NCBI GenBank assembly: GCA_905182535.1
Contig: CAJJBZ010000007.1
Span: 1-36,245 of the forward strand
DNA: 36,245 bases
Reading direction: 5' to 3'
Source: an uncultured Planktomarina sp.
GTDB lineage: Bacteria > Pseudomonadota > Alphaproteobacteria > Rhodobacterales > Rhodobacteraceae
Shown one piece after another: positions 16,828 through 27,004 of the stretch. The notes under the pieces were generated by a model. It was not told the DNA's origin, ran no database searches, and worked only from the letters and a program-made list of their open reading frames with translations. The position numbers and the translations under genes were made by a program. Each line of letters opens with the position of its first letter. The first letter of the stretch is position 1.

Positions 16828-18442
16828 CTAACGGTCCCACTTTTGGCCCGGAACAGCGGCCAGAAGATCGCGGGTATAGCTGTGTTGTGGTGCGTTAAAA
16901 ATTTGTCCTGTAACTCCGGTTTCGACAATCTCGCCATAGCGCATGACGGCCAGCCGATCGCAGACCTGCGCTGCCACTCGCAGGTCATGGGTAATAAACA
17001 CCATCGAAAGGTTCATTCGTTCGCGAATTTCGTCGAGAAGCTTAAGAATTTGCGCTTGGATCGAAACGTCGAGCGCTGAGACGGGTTCATCGGCAACCAA
17101 GATTTCAGGGTTAAGCGCCAGTGCGCGGGCAATCCCTATCCGTTGTCGCTGTCCACCAGAAAACTCATGCGGATATTTAAACGTCGCACCATCGAGCCCT
17201 ACGATTTCGAGTAATTCGCGAGTTCGAGCCTCAGCGTCTTTTTTATTGGCACCTTGAATCATTGGGCCTTGCGCAATGATCTGCCCAACCTTCACGCGTG
17301 GGTTCAAAGACGCATATGGATCTTGGAAGATCATTTGAATTTTTGCTCGCCAAGGACGCATTTCTTTACGGTTCAAATCACAAAGGTTGATACCGTCCAG
17401 CATAATTTTACCGCTGTCGTTTTCCAGCAGACGGATGATACAGCGTGCAAGAGTAGATTTTCCCGACCCACTTTCCCCCACTACGCCAAGAGTTTCACCC
17501 CGGCACAGCTCTAAAGACACATTCTTGACTGCGTGCACCACACGATTGGGTTTGCCAAAACCAAAGAAACTCTTACCATCACCAAATGTTTTCTGCACGT
17601 TTTGAACAGCAAGTACTACGTCCGCAGATCGCGTTCTTGGTGGGCGTGGGATAAGGCTTGGAACCGAGGATATTAGCTTCTTGGTATAGTCGTGTTCGGG
17701 TCGGTTAAGCACCTTGTCCACCGACCCCGTTTCAACAATACGGCCGTTTTGCATTACCGCCACCCGGTCGGCAATATCAGCCACGACACCAAAGTCATGA
17801 GTGATGAAGAGCACACCAGTCTTGTGCAGTGCCTGCATATCACTGATCAGTTTTAAGATCTGGGCCTGTGTCGTTACATCAAGCGCAGTCGTAGGCTCAT
17901 CCGCTATTATGATCTTAGGTTCTAGCGACAGTGCCATCGCGATCATCGCCCGTTGGCGCTGTCCGCCAGAGAGTGCGCTGCGGGTAAGCACTTACAATTT
18001 TCTCAGGATCCGGCAGCTGCACATCTTCCAACAATTGTATCGCGCGCTGTCGCCGCTCCTTCGCAGGCATAGCAACATGATAGCGGAAAATTTCGTCAAT
18101 CTGGGTACCAATCGTCATCACTGGGTTTAGCGCAGTCATGGGCTCTTGAAATATCATTGAAATTTCGCTGCCACGGATTTCTCGCAAGCGGCGTTCGCTG
18201 GCTTGTATGAGATCCTCGCCGCAGAAATTAATACTTCCCTTTGAGACACGCACATGCGGCGCTGGCAGTAGGCCCATCAACGCTCGGGCCGTCAATGACT
18301 TGCCCGAGCCACTTTCACCAACGATGCAGAGCGTCTCGCCCGGCGCGAGATCAACGCAAAGGTTTTCCACCGCTAAAGAACGTTCAGATCCTTCTGGAAG
18401 GCTTATATCCAGATTCGATATCGTGAGTAAGGTATTAGTCAA
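16828..18442 (-). CDS. Dipeptide/oligopeptide ABC importer, fused double ATP-binding protein (DppD-DppF type), one frameshift
   Basis: Two ATPase domains in one chain energise the importer formed with the two permeases just upstream. Domain one has Walker A GESGSGKSLTA, signature LSGGQRQRAMIAMAL and Walker B IIIADEPTTALD. Domain two has GESGSGKSTLARC, FSGGQRQRIGIARAL and ILVADEPVSALD. The frame changes between SAYP and ALSGG at about 17972-17985; one base too many accounts for it, and repair gives 537 aa, the normal length of this fused form. The start overlaps the permease stop by four bases. The break lies just before the signature of domain one. Confidence 0.9.
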
Positions 18443-19272
18443 TTGCGTTCTCTCAAGCGGGGATTCAAGGCGTCGTTCAATCCTTCACCAACAAGGTTAA
18501 TGGCGAGAACAGTGATAAGAATGGCAATGCCGGGGAATGTACAAATCCACCAAGCCACCCTGAGCATTGACCGACCGTCACTAATTTGAAAACCCCAGCT
18601 CATCACGTTTGGGTCGCCTAATCCTAAGAACGCTAGACCACTTTCTATCAATATAGCCGTCGCCACCATGAGCGATCCGATTACGATGATTGGACTAAGG
18701 CAATTGGGTAGAATTTCGGCCATCATAATCCGCACATCCCCCATCCCAAGCGTATGGCATGCCTGTACAAATTCACGGTTTTTAAGCGCCAAGAACTCGC
18801 CGCGCACAAGACGCGCAACTGCAGGCCAGGAAACTACTGTTATTGCAATAACGACGCTTTCGATAGATGGTTTCATAATAGCCACCAGCAATATCGCAAA
18901 AACAAATGAAGGGATGGTTTGAAAAACTTCGGTGATGCGCATCAGAACGTCATCTACTAAGCCTCCATAATAACCCGCGAATGCACCAAAAATAACGCCT
19001 ATAAATACAGCGGCGAGAGTCGCAATCAACCCGATTAGTAGAGATGTTTTAGCTCCATGCGCAATTCCTGAGGCAACATCGCGGCCAATAGAATCGCTGC
19101 CTAACAAAAACCCGTTTACCCCAGGTCCCGACAAAGGGAACCTTGAATAAAGAAATGGATCATCTGGATAAATCAAACCGGCAATTGATGCCATAAAGAC
19201 TACTAGACCAAGAATGAACAATCCAAGTACGGCCGATTTATTACGGGAAAACCTATTCCAAAAACTATTCAT
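18439..19272 (-). CDS. Dipeptide/oligopeptide ABC importer permease (DppC type)
   Basis: Inner-membrane permease of the BPD_transp_1 family. An N-terminal helix (SAVLGLFILGLVVFMASIAGLIY), the DppC-type extracytoplasmic segment with LGSDSIGRDVASGIAHGAKTSL, and the EAA loop REFVQACHTLGMGDVRIMMAEILPN that contacts the ATPase. ATG 19272 (MNSFWNRFSRNK) is chosen over 19287: it lies one base after the DppB stop and has GAGG nine bases upstream. 277 aa, frame intact. Confidence 0.92.
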   Translation of the reverse strand: MNSFWNRFSRNKSAVLGLFILGLVVFMASIAGLIYPDDPFLYSRFPLSGPGVNGFLLGSDSIGRDVASGIAHGAKTSLLIGLIATLAAVFIGVIFGAFAGYYGGLVDDVLMRITEVFQTIPSFVFAILLVAIMKPSIESVVIAITVVSWPAVARLVRGEFLALKNREFVQACHTLGMGDVRIMMAEILPNCLSPIIVIGSLMVATAILIESGLAFLGLGDPNVMSWGFQISDGRSMLRVAWWICTFPGIAILITVLAINLVGEGLNDALNPRLRERN

Positions 19273-19273
19273 T

Positions 19274-20260
19274 TTAATTGACCTCAATTCTGGGGTCGAG
19301 AAAACAGTAAATTATATCAACGACCAAATTTACTGCAACGACCAGCACTGAGGATAAAAGAAAAATACCCAGTAAAAGGTTTAGATCACGGGCAAAAAGA
19401 GACTCGAATGCGAGCATGCCGAGACCTGGCCATGCAAAAACCGATTCCACAATGACAGATCCACCAATCAAAGCCCCAACCTGTACGCCAGCCATAGTTA
19501 CAACTGGCAAAAGAGCATTTCGCAGCACGTGAACGAAAGTGATCCGGCGCTCGGTCAAGCCTTTGGCACGGGCCGTAATAACATAATCTTGGCCATATTG
19601 TTCAAGCATTGAAGCTCTCATCATCCGAGTGTATAAAGCTAAATAGAATAGAGATAGTGTAATTGTTGGTAATACTAAATGATGGGCGATGTCCTTTACA
19701 CGGTCTAAACCTTCATAAAACGCAGCGCTGTTTTCCATACCACTAGTAGGAAACCAATCATTCTTTATAGAGAATAGAATAATCATCATCAGCCCGACCC
19801 AGAACAAAGGTGTTGCATAGGTTATTAAAGCGAAGACGCTGATCATAGCATCTTTCCAGGTGTTTAAATTTATAGCAGCAAATAGGCCAAGTAATATCCC
19901 AAAACCCACAGCAAGCATTATCGTACTCGTCATCAACAGAAGTGTGGGCCAAAGTCTGTCGACGATCAATTCCGTCACTGGCATGTCATGTCGATGCGAC
20001 CTCCCAAGGTCTAGCTGAACGACATTTTTCAGATAGACGGCCAATTGAACAGGAAGCGGCTTATCGAGCCCAAACTTCTTACGCATCTCTTCCATATATT
20101 CTGGCGTTGCTGACCCCGCTTCACCCGCCAATACATCAACGGCATCGCCTTCGGCCAGGTTAAGAAGAAAGAAGTTCATAACAACAATGGCAAGGATGAT
20201 AGGGATACCTTGAATCAGCCGTTTGGCAACATAACGCAGGATTTTGCTTGATCTATTCAT
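19274..20260 (-). CDS. Dipeptide/oligopeptide ABC importer permease (DppB type)
   Basis: 328-aa permease with the DppB/OppB N-terminal module: first helix IPIILAIVVMNFFLLNLAEGDAV, then the soluble segment EYMEEMRKKFGLDKPLPVQ, then the BPD_transp_1 core. The EAA loop is YVITARAKGLTERRITFVHVLRNALLP. The C-terminal motif is SVFAWPGLGMLAFESLFARD. The frame is intact. Upstream (106 bases) lies dppA, separated by a hairpin that may lower permease expression relative to the binding protein. Confidence 0.93.
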   Translation of the reverse strand: MNRSSKILRYVAKRLIQGIPIILAIVVMNFFLLNLAEGDAVDVLAGEAGSATPEYMEEMRKKFGLDKPLPVQLAVYLKNVVQLDLGRSHRHDMPVTELIVDRLWPTLLLMTSTIMLAVGFGILLGLFAAINLNTWKDAMISVFALITYATPLFWVGLMMIILFSIKNDWFPTSGMENSAAFYEGLDRVKDIAHHLVLPTITLSLFYLALYTRMMRASMLEQYGQDYVITARAKGLTERRITFVHVLRNALLPVVTMAGVQVGALIGGSVIVESVFAWPGLGMLAFESLFARDLNLLLGIFLLSSVLVVAVNLVVDIIYCFLDPRIEVN

Positions 20261-20321
20261 ACTGATTTCATCTTTTATTTTATCGTAGCCGCAAATAGTA
20301 GTCTGCAGAGAAGTACAAAAA

Positions 20322-20351
20322 AGATGAGCTGGAAGGTCTTCCAGCTCATCT
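20322..20351. terminator. Perfect 14-bp hairpin between the binding-protein gene and permease genes
   Basis: AGATGAGCTGGAAG (20322-20335) and CTTCCAGCTCATCT (20338-20351) are perfect inverted repeats separated by GT. On the minus strand a run of T follows directly (six A on the plus strand ending at 20322), so it acts as a terminator or attenuator of the dppA transcript 15 bases after its stop. A T-run on the plus side (20355-20361) makes it potentially bidirectional. Confidence 0.8.
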
Positions 20352-20366
20352 GCATTTTTTTATTAA

Positions 20367-21959
20367 TTAGTCTAGGTAGGCGTCAGCGAAGGACGAATAC
20401 GCACCCATAGCCGAGCCGTAGGCTCCCTTAAGCTTAGTGTTGTATACTGTCAGAAACTCCAACTCAAACAAATTAACAACTGGCATATCTCTGGCCAGAA
20501 TTTCTTGTATTTCCATATAAATTGCCGACCGCTTTTCCGCGTCAGGCTCTGTCATGCCTGCACCAAGCAGGGCATCCAGATCGGCATTGCTATAGCGTGA
20601 TGAATTCACAAAATGCGTGCCTTTACGGATCATATTTGTGCCATAGTGGCGGTGCACACCCAGAACCGGATCTGACAACTGATAGAAGTAGTTCAGGTTC
20701 ATATCGAAATCATAGTTGTGATAAACACGCTTGAGCCAGGTAGGAACATCCTCATAGCGAAGCTCAACGTCAATTCCAATCTCACCCAAAACTTGCTGGA
20801 TGTATTGACCACCTCGTTTCCAGTCTTCGCCATATGGGATCAAGTCAAACATTGCTTTCATTCTGACGCCGTCACTATCTTTTTTATATCCGGCGTCATC
20901 AAGCATTTGATTGGCTGCGGCGATATCTCCAGTCGCAGGATAGTGAGGCATTTCTGCATGGAGACCAGTCGCTGCAAAATTGCTTGAAAGCGCACTTGTA
21001 GCCGGATTTCCATAACCGAAAAAGATCGTATCAATCATGTATTGTCTGTCGATCGCGGTAGAAATGGCACGTCGTACCACTGCATCTGTGAACGGGCCCT
21101 CTTTTGTGTTGAACTCAATCAAGGCCATTGGATTAATCATTGAATAGCCATCTGTAGTAACAGAAATATTATCTTTCTCTTTGTTCAGACGAACCGCTTC
21201 AACATTAGATACAGCATTGTATGCCGCATAAAGTACTTCGCCTTTTTCCATTGCTGCAGCACGGGTAGATGCGTCAGGAATAAATCGCCCTACGATCCTA
21301 TCGATATATGGCCGACCCTCTTTCCAGTAGCTTTCATTTTTATCAAGCCGAATATATTGACCTTTTTTCCATTCGGTGAATTTGAAAGGTCCAGTACCAA
21401 CGGGGTTATTCGCCAACTTGGCGCTTTTGATATCCTGTCCCTCAAGGAGATGCTTTGGCACCATTGGCGATTCGTATGCGGACAGTGCGCGCAACATATA
21501 TGGTGCCGGATTGCCTAGGTTAAAGACCGCTGTGTGCGCGTCGGGGGTATCTATGCTGGACACTTCTTTGAACGAATTCGGTCCACGCGGGTGAACTTTC
21601 TTCAAAACTTCCATTATGGTGAACTGCACGTCGGCGGATGTGAACGGCTTGCCATCGTGCCAGGTGACACCTTTGCGCAGGTTGAATGTCACGGTTTTAC
21701 CATCGGCGGAAGTGTCATAGCTTTCAGCCAGAACTGGGATCATTTTACCATCGTTGTCATAATCAAAAAGACCATCATAGATTTTTGGTCCAAGCAGGCC
21801 GATGGGGCCTGAGGTCGAGACATAGCCCGCCATCGTCGGGGGTTCCGGCTGTACCAGAAATACCATCGATCCGCCGGCTTGTTGCGCCTGGACGGCCGAT
21901 CCGCCCATGGTAATCGCTGCTGTCATTATGACGGCATTCATAAATTTTGGTAGCTTCAT
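20367..21959 (-). CDS. ABC importer substrate-binding protein, family 5 (DppA/OppA type), 530 aa
   Basis: Periplasmic binding protein of the SBP_bac_5 family. Sec signal peptide KFMNAVIMTAAITMGGSAVQA. Family motifs include SYDTSADGKTVTFNLRKGVTWHDGKPFTSADV and AISTAIDRQYMIDTIFFGYGNPA. The first gene of the importer operon, with AAGGAGAG before its ATG. These proteins bind peptides but also amides, opines and sulfur compounds, so the gene does not by itself prove a peptide substrate; the amidase downstream and the dimethylformamidase-like gene suggest an amide-containing ligand. Confidence 0.93.
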   Translation of the reverse strand: MKLPKFMNAVIMTAAITMGGSAVQAQQAGGSMVFLVQPEPPTMAGYVSTSGPIGLLGPKIYDGLFDYDNDGKMIPVLAESYDTSADGKTVTFNLRKGVTWHDGKPFTSADVQFTIMEVLKKVHPRGPNSFKEVSSIDTPDAHTAVFNLGNPAPYMLRALSAYESPMVPKHLLEGQDIKSAKLANNPVGTGPFKFTEWKKGQYIRLDKNESYWKEGRPYIDRIVGRFIPDASTRAAAMEKGEVLYAAYNAVSNVEAVRLNKEKDNISVTTDGYSMINPMALIEFNTKEGPFTDAVVRRAISTAIDRQYMIDTIFFGYGNPATSALSSNFAATGLHAEMPHYPATGDIAAANQMLDDAGYKKDSDGVRMKAMFDLIPYGEDWKRGGQYIQQVLGEIGIDVELRYEDVPTWLKRVYHNYDFDMNLNYFYQLSDPVLGVHRHYGTNMIRKGTHFVNSSRYSNADLDALLGAGMTEPDAEKRSAIYMEIQEILARDMPVVNLFELEFLTVYNTKLKGAYGSAMGAYSSFADAYLD

Positions 21960-22355
21960 TTACACTCTCCTTGGTTTAGATAGGTGTTCTTTTTTTGCCT
22001 AATCAGATACATTTGTGGCAGAGTGTCAATGACAATAAAGTTTATATAGAATGAGGATTTTAATGCATGCATTTTAGGTATCGCACTCACACTAGGACGA
22101 TATCTCAAATCGTCTCTGATGAGCTCTAAATGCCTTAGACTTATATCTTATCCAGATCGTAGTGCTGCTCGTCTATTTATCAAAATCAACAGTTCGGGGA
22201 ACTCAGTTGAAAGAACTATGGGCGACCAATATATCAGAGGCTAGTTTTAGACTGAAAGTGCTAACCAAATATTACAGCTTGTCAAATAAGCGCACATCTG
22301 AAGATACATTATTCTCTGATTCTAAAACTTGTTTGATCTTTATTTCTGTTGTTTT
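21960..22355. other. Intergenic region upstream of the importer operon
   Basis: About 395 bases, expected to carry the dppA promoter at its left side and the 3' end of the BisC transcript at its right side. An AT-rich plus-strand open frame beginning GTG at 22162 continues into the 3' end of the molybdoenzyme gene, but it has no RBS or recognisable domain and I do not call it. No clear terminator, repeat or operator was found. Confidence 0.35.
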
Positions 22356-24679
22356 TTATTTTTGGGTTCGCAAAATCTCAGGTGGCTCATGGGCAGTCAC
22401 ACGTGGCGGCACCTCTCTATAGAGTTCCACGTTGACCATACAGGTGTGCGCAGTTGGGCCTTGGCCCAACTTTGAGGTGCCTTTATCCCGTGTAAGCACG
22501 TTAGGGTTTCCATGTTTGCAAAGTGAATTTGGTTTTGAAGGATCTTCAGGATCGTACCAAGATCCTGTGCTCATCTGAACAACGCCTTGGCGGAGCGCGG
22601 AATCTATTACGACACCCGCCAAACACGCACCACGCGCGTTATGTACTTGTACAACATCACCACTTTTTAAGTCACGTTCAGTAGCGTCATTTGGATTGAT
22701 GTGAATAGGCTCGCGGAAGTTCACCTTTTTAGCCCTACTGACCTGGCCGTGATCAAATTGTGAGTGTAGTTTGTCTTTGGGCTGGTTCGAAATCAAGTGC
22801 AATGGCCAACGGGGATCAGCACGCCCCAACCATTCGTAAGGTTCCTGCCAGACCGGATGGCCAGGACAATCATCGTAACCAAAATCAGCCACCGCTTTAC
22901 TAAATATCTCAATACGTCCACTGGGCGTATCCAAGCGGTTGGCCACAGGGTCTGCTCGGAATTCCTCCAGCATAACAATAGGTTTGACAGGATCATCAAG
23001 TTTGAACCAACCCTCTTGGAGAAATGTGGCATAATCTGGCATTATTATCCCCGCGGTTCCCGCGCGGTCCTGAGTTTGTTCGTAAATCCAACGCTGCCAG
23101 TCTAGTTGACTGCGACCTTCAGTAAAAGCATCCCCAACCCCCATCTCTGCTAGCAATACCTGCAAAAATATCATAATCATCACGAGCCTGTCCATTGGGT
23201 TCTGTCAGTTTTGACATGGCCACCACGTAGGGATCGCGTGGTGTCATAGCAATATCCTGGCGTTCTAATGTAGTAGTACAGGGCAATACAATATCAGCAC
23301 GCTTAGCCAGTGAGTTCCAGCACCATTCATGAGCAATAATCGTGTCAGGCTTTTGCCACGCCTCCATTAATAAGTTAAGGTCTTGGTGGTGGTGAAACGG
23401 GTTACCGCCTGCCCAATAGACCAACTTAGTGTCAGGGTATTGATATCTAGCCCCATTAAAATCATAGAACTCTCCCGCGTGTAACAGAAGGTCTGAAATA
23501 CGGGCAACAGGAATAAAATTTTCAACTGCATTCTGCCCTTGTGGAAACGATACGCCTGGAATGATTGTGTGCTGACTGCCTATATAATTCATGGCACTGT
23601 AGCCAAACCCAAACCCGCCTCCTGGCAGTCCAATCTGCCCCAGCATCGACGCTAACATGATAGTTGCCCAAAACGGTTGCTCCCCGTGGTCTTGACGTGT
23701 CAGCGACCAACTTACAGAAATCATCGTACGCTCTGCTGCCATGCGCCGAGCTAAGCTCCGGATCGTTTCAGCAGGAATTTCACTAATATCAGCAGCCCAA
23801 TCAGCAGTTTTAACTACGCCATCTTTTTGCCCCATCAAATAGGGCAGAAACTGGTCAAAACCCATTTGTATACCGATTTAGGAAAGTCTGATCGCTCAGC
23901 CCTTCAACTTCCAAGGTATGCGCAAGACCCAAGATAAGAGCAACATCAGTGTTGGGTCGCAAGGCCAACCAGTCGCCACCAACCTCCTCTAATAAATCTG
24001 ACTGCAGCGGGCTAATATTTACGAAATGTATGCCAGCATTAGCTGCTCCAAGCAGGCCACCACGTTGCACATGATTGCCAGTACCTCCCTGACTAATTTG
24101 TCCATTCTTCAACGGTAAACCACCAAAGCAAACAACTAGCTGAGTATTCTTACGAATGGATTCCCAGCTAGTGCAAGTGTCCAGAAAGGCCCGGAAACTG
24201 CCTAATATATGCGGGACCATCGCTTCAGCAGCGGCATAGCTATAGGTAAATTTTGATCGGGTATAACCACCTATGCAATTTAAAAACCGATGTAATTGAC
24301 TTTGCGCATGATGGAAGCGCCCGGCACTAGCCCAGCCATAAGATCCACCAAAAATAGATTCGTTGCCGTGTTGAGCACGAACGCGCTTAAGTTCTCGGGC
24401 CACCAATTTGTGAGCTTTATCCCAACTAACTTCAATGAAAGGGTCAACACCGCGCAGATCAGGCCGACAACCAGCTCCCCCCTCCAACCAGCTTTTACGG
24501 ACCATTGGAGCGTCTATACGGGTTGGTCCGTCCTGTACATCAATAATACCTCGCCCAATCGGGGAAGGATCTGCGTCCTGTTCAAAGTCTAGCAGCTCCT
24601 GAACGCGGTCATTATTAACTTTTGCACGATAAGTGCCCCAATGGGCACTTGTTAACGGAAGCTTGCCGGGGGAAACCAT
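22356..24679 (-). CDS. Molybdopterin S-/N-oxide reductase (BisC-type, cytoplasmic), two frameshifts
   Basis: Large molybdoenzyme of the DMSO reductase family, closest in layout to biotin/methionine sulfoxide reductase. The Mo-ligand serine is S118 in SYGWASAGR. No Tat signal or iron-sulfur cysteines are visible before it, so a cytoplasmic enzyme is likely. Start ATG 24679 has GGAAAG six bases upstream; the in-frame upstream ATGs lack RBS. The frame changes in the T run 23865-23867 (one base fewer gives RYTMGFDQFLPYL) and near 23146-23156 (before EMGVGDAFTEGRSQ). Repaired length is 773 aa, the size of BisC. The C-terminal cofactor-binding part has LHLISNQPKDKLHSQFD and INPNDATERDLKSGD. Confidence 0.88.
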
Positions 24680-25060
24680 ATTGAACTTTCCATACCTTTG
24701 CCTACTGATTATTATCATTTTGTACGAATGCATCCAACTCAAGCACCGGCACAAGGCTACTGTAAACCGAACAATAACTTACGTAATATCAGTATGATTG
24801 CAAGTCACACTCTTTGTCTACTGTGTCGTGCCACAGAAAGCTTCAATCACTATCGGCGTACTATCAAATCTGGTGTCAGACCTAAGTGACCCTAACCAAA
24901 ACTGCATCCTTAAAAATATCATTGGGTTAGAATTATTTGCTGCAATAAGCGGGATGCCAGCTAGATATGTAGGGTCATGCATGCTGATTGAGGCTTCACA
25001 GAAACGGTAATTACGGTAGTCTAATTGAGATGACCTCTAACCCTCAAAAAAGAGACTGAA
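24680..25060. other. Divergent intergenic region between BisC and thioesterase genes
   Basis: About 380 bases between two divergent genes, so promoters for both should lie here. Two short plus-strand open frames (24698 and 24798) overlap each other in different phases and show no recognisable domain or RBS. I see no strong palindrome or canonical promoter pair. Confidence 0.35.
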
Positions 25061-25498
25061 ATGCCCCGTACCCCGCCAGCTACCCGAAAAGACTATCCAG
25101 TATTTTACCACCTGCCCACACGTTGGATGGATAATGACCAATATGGCCATATGAACAACGTAATCCATTATTCTTTAATCGACACTGCAGTAACCAATTG
25201 GCAATTAGAACAATCCGTCTTTGACTTGTCAGGTGATAAAGTCCGTTTTCTGGTAGTAGAAAGCGGCTGTGTATATCATGACGAAGCGGGCTTTCCAGAC
25301 CTTATTCATGCCGGCGTAAGAGTTGGGCACATAGGAAATTCATCTTGGAGATATGAGGTCGGGCTTTTTCGTAATAACGATAATAATGCATTTGCAGAAG
25401 GCTTTTTTGCACAGGTACAAGTATCAGCGGATGATAACGCCCCGCTTGCGTTGACGTCAGATTTTCGGGCCTGCTTGGAAAGTATCAAGTTAGCATAG
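25061..25498 (+). CDS. Hot-dog fold acyl-CoA thioesterase, 145 aa
   Basis: 4HBT-type thioesterase: the N-terminal RWMDNDQYGHMNNVIHYSLIDTA contains the catalytic aspartate (D-x-D-x-x-G-H-x-N-N) typical of YbgC/4-hydroxybenzoyl-CoA thioesterase relatives. It hydrolyses short acyl-CoA thioesters in the cytoplasm; the substrate is unknown. Length normal, frame intact, ATG nine bases after an AGAG element (25051-25054). It is convergent with the OGFr-DraG gene. Confidence 0.9.
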   Translation: MPRTPPATRKDYPVFYHLPTRWMDNDQYGHMNNVIHYSLIDTAVTNWQLEQSVFDLSGDKVRFLVVESGCVYHDEAGFPDLIHAGVRVGHIGNSSWRYEVGLFRNNDNNAFAEGFFAQVQVSADDNAPLALTSDFRACLESIKLA

Positions 25499-25529
25499 AT
25501 GATAGTTTCATCGTGTTGACTAGGGTTGT

Positions 25530-26882
25530 TCAGGCATTAATACGTGGTGTGCATAACAACTGAGAAGTGACGTAAAGCTTTCGCTCATCAAATAGCCCCG
25601 ACTTCAAAGCTTTTGGAACCTTACTATATCCGTACATCGCTCCCGCTATTTGACCGGTAACAGCTCCCACGGTGTCGGCATCATCGCCAAGGTTAACCGC
25701 TTTCAATACTGCAGCCTCAAAAGATTTCGTGGTTTGTACGGCCCAGATTGCAGCCTGCAGCGTATCGACTACATAACCGGAGGACTTTATGGCAGCAGCG
25801 TCCAAGCCTTTTAGCTCTATCAACAGGGCATACGTTAGTGGGTCAGACCAAGTCTGTTTAGAAAGTATACCTCTAGCGTCATCCAAAGACCTCCCCTGAA
25901 ACAAGTGAGTGATTAACTCGTTCAAATAGTGGCTACACTCTTCTGCCAAAGTTGATGCATGTGTGGTTTTGGATTGCGCGCGCGCTACACTATTCCCAAT
26001 CTCGATATCGTAGGCGTAGGTACATGGTACGGCTGCCAGCCTCATGATTGATTCATTACCATCATTCTTCGACCCAAAGGCTTTTGCTTCCAGTAATCCA
26101 TCTCGCTTAAAGGACCCAAGGGTCCGCAAAGTATTTTGGCTAATACCAACTGCAACACCCGTACTCGTATTCACTCCATCACTTGCCCATTCGCAAAAAC
26201 CTTTAAGCAAGTCTTGGGAGCTCAAGCCGTCATTTTTTATCAAGCTGTCTGCTAGGCACAGAGCCATAGCGGTATCGTCAGTCCAAGCACCTGACGGTAA
26301 GTTAAATTTACCCCCGGCACGATAAGCAGTAACTTCATCAAACATTCCGCGCCTGCAAAACTCAACAGGTGCACCAAGAGCATCCCCAATAGCTAATCCT
26401 ACAAAGCACCCCGCTATTTGGTCTGAAAGCGGTGATGCGTAACTGCTCCAATAATTATTAGACTTATGCATTCCGTCAAATTTTGAACCTGCCAGCCTAA
26501 TAACCTCTTGATAAAACCAACTGGCCAGCTCCCAGCTATGCAATAGTCTTAAACTAGTTATAGCACGGCTAATGCGTGCATGATTATGATCATATGGCGC
26601 AAGCCACTGATCATTCCGCCCAAGAAATTCTAAAAACCTAACAGCCATTTCTTCAAGGAACTCGACCACATCCTGTCTACTAGAAAGAGCTGTTGCAGAG
26701 GCAGTATCCAACACAGGCGCTGAAGATAAACTCTGGCTTTTTACGTTAGTAGGGAAAGCCCACTGAATGAAACCATGGTTGTTCTCGAATTCATTATCAC
26801 TCATCGATAAGATATTATCACGCTTAAGACCGTTGGCTAAAGGAGCGTTTCCATTGTGGAACATTTTTAGCGGAAGTTTCAT
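25530..26882 (-). CDS. OGFr-like domain fused to ADP-ribosylglycohydrolase (DraG-type), 450 aa
   Basis: Two domains in one chain. Residues about 20-135 match the opioid growth factor receptor N-terminal domain: NNHGFIQWAFPT (residues 34-45) followed by HNHARISRAITSLRLLHSWELASWF (99-123), the HN-x-R-I-x-R-x-x-x-SL pattern of that family. Residues about 153-440 are an ADP-ribosylglycohydrolase: GLAIGDALGAPVEF (162-175), the metal-binding WTDDTA (200-205), GNESIMRLAAVP (275-286), and NLGDDADTVGAVTGQIAGAMYG (397-418) with the second metal aspartates. All Mg2+ ligands appear intact. It probably removes ADP-ribose from a protein, nucleic acid or small molecule; the OGFr-like part has no known bacterial function. 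ATG 26882 gives the full first domain. Confidence 0.87.
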   Translation of the reverse strand: MKLPLKMFHNGNAPLANGLKRDNILSMSDNEFENNHGFIQWAFPTNVKSQSLSSAPVLDTASATALSSRQDVVEFLEEMAVRFLEFLGRNDQWLAPYDHNHARISRAITSLRLLHSWELASWFYQEVIRLAGSKFDGMHKSNNYWSSYASPLSDQIAGCFVGLAIGDALGAPVEFCRRGMFDEVTAYRAGGKFNLPSGAWTDDTAMALCLADSLIKNDGLSSQDLLKGFCEWASDGVNTSTGVAVGISQNTLRTLGSFKRDGLLEAKAFGSKNDGNESIMRLAAVPCTYAYDIEIGNSVARAQSKTTHASTLAEECSHYLNELITHLFQGRSLDDARGILSKQTWSDPLTYALLIELKGLDAAAIKSSGYVVDTLQAAIWAVQTTKSFEAAVLKAVNLGDDADTVGAVTGQIAGAMYGYSKVPKALKSGLFDERKLYVTSQLLCTPRINA

Positions 26883-27004
26883 TTCATGTCTTTCTTGCTA
26901 TAGAGATTAGTCTGCGACAGCACGTCAACTAATGCAAAGAAAAATAGCTTTTATTACGAAAGAGACATATCAAGATCTTTAAAAATTGAGTGTTTTACTG
27001 ATAG

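Noticed and set aside
22162..22422. 86-aa plus-strand open frame upstream of the importer operon
   Set aside because: No RBS, no domain, and it runs into the antisense of the molybdoenzyme 3' end.
7137..24679. Programmed ribosomal frameshifting as an explanation of the many split genes
   Set aside because: The breaks have no shared slippery heptamer or downstream structure, go in both directions, and hit genes not known for recoding; homopolymer error explains them more simply.
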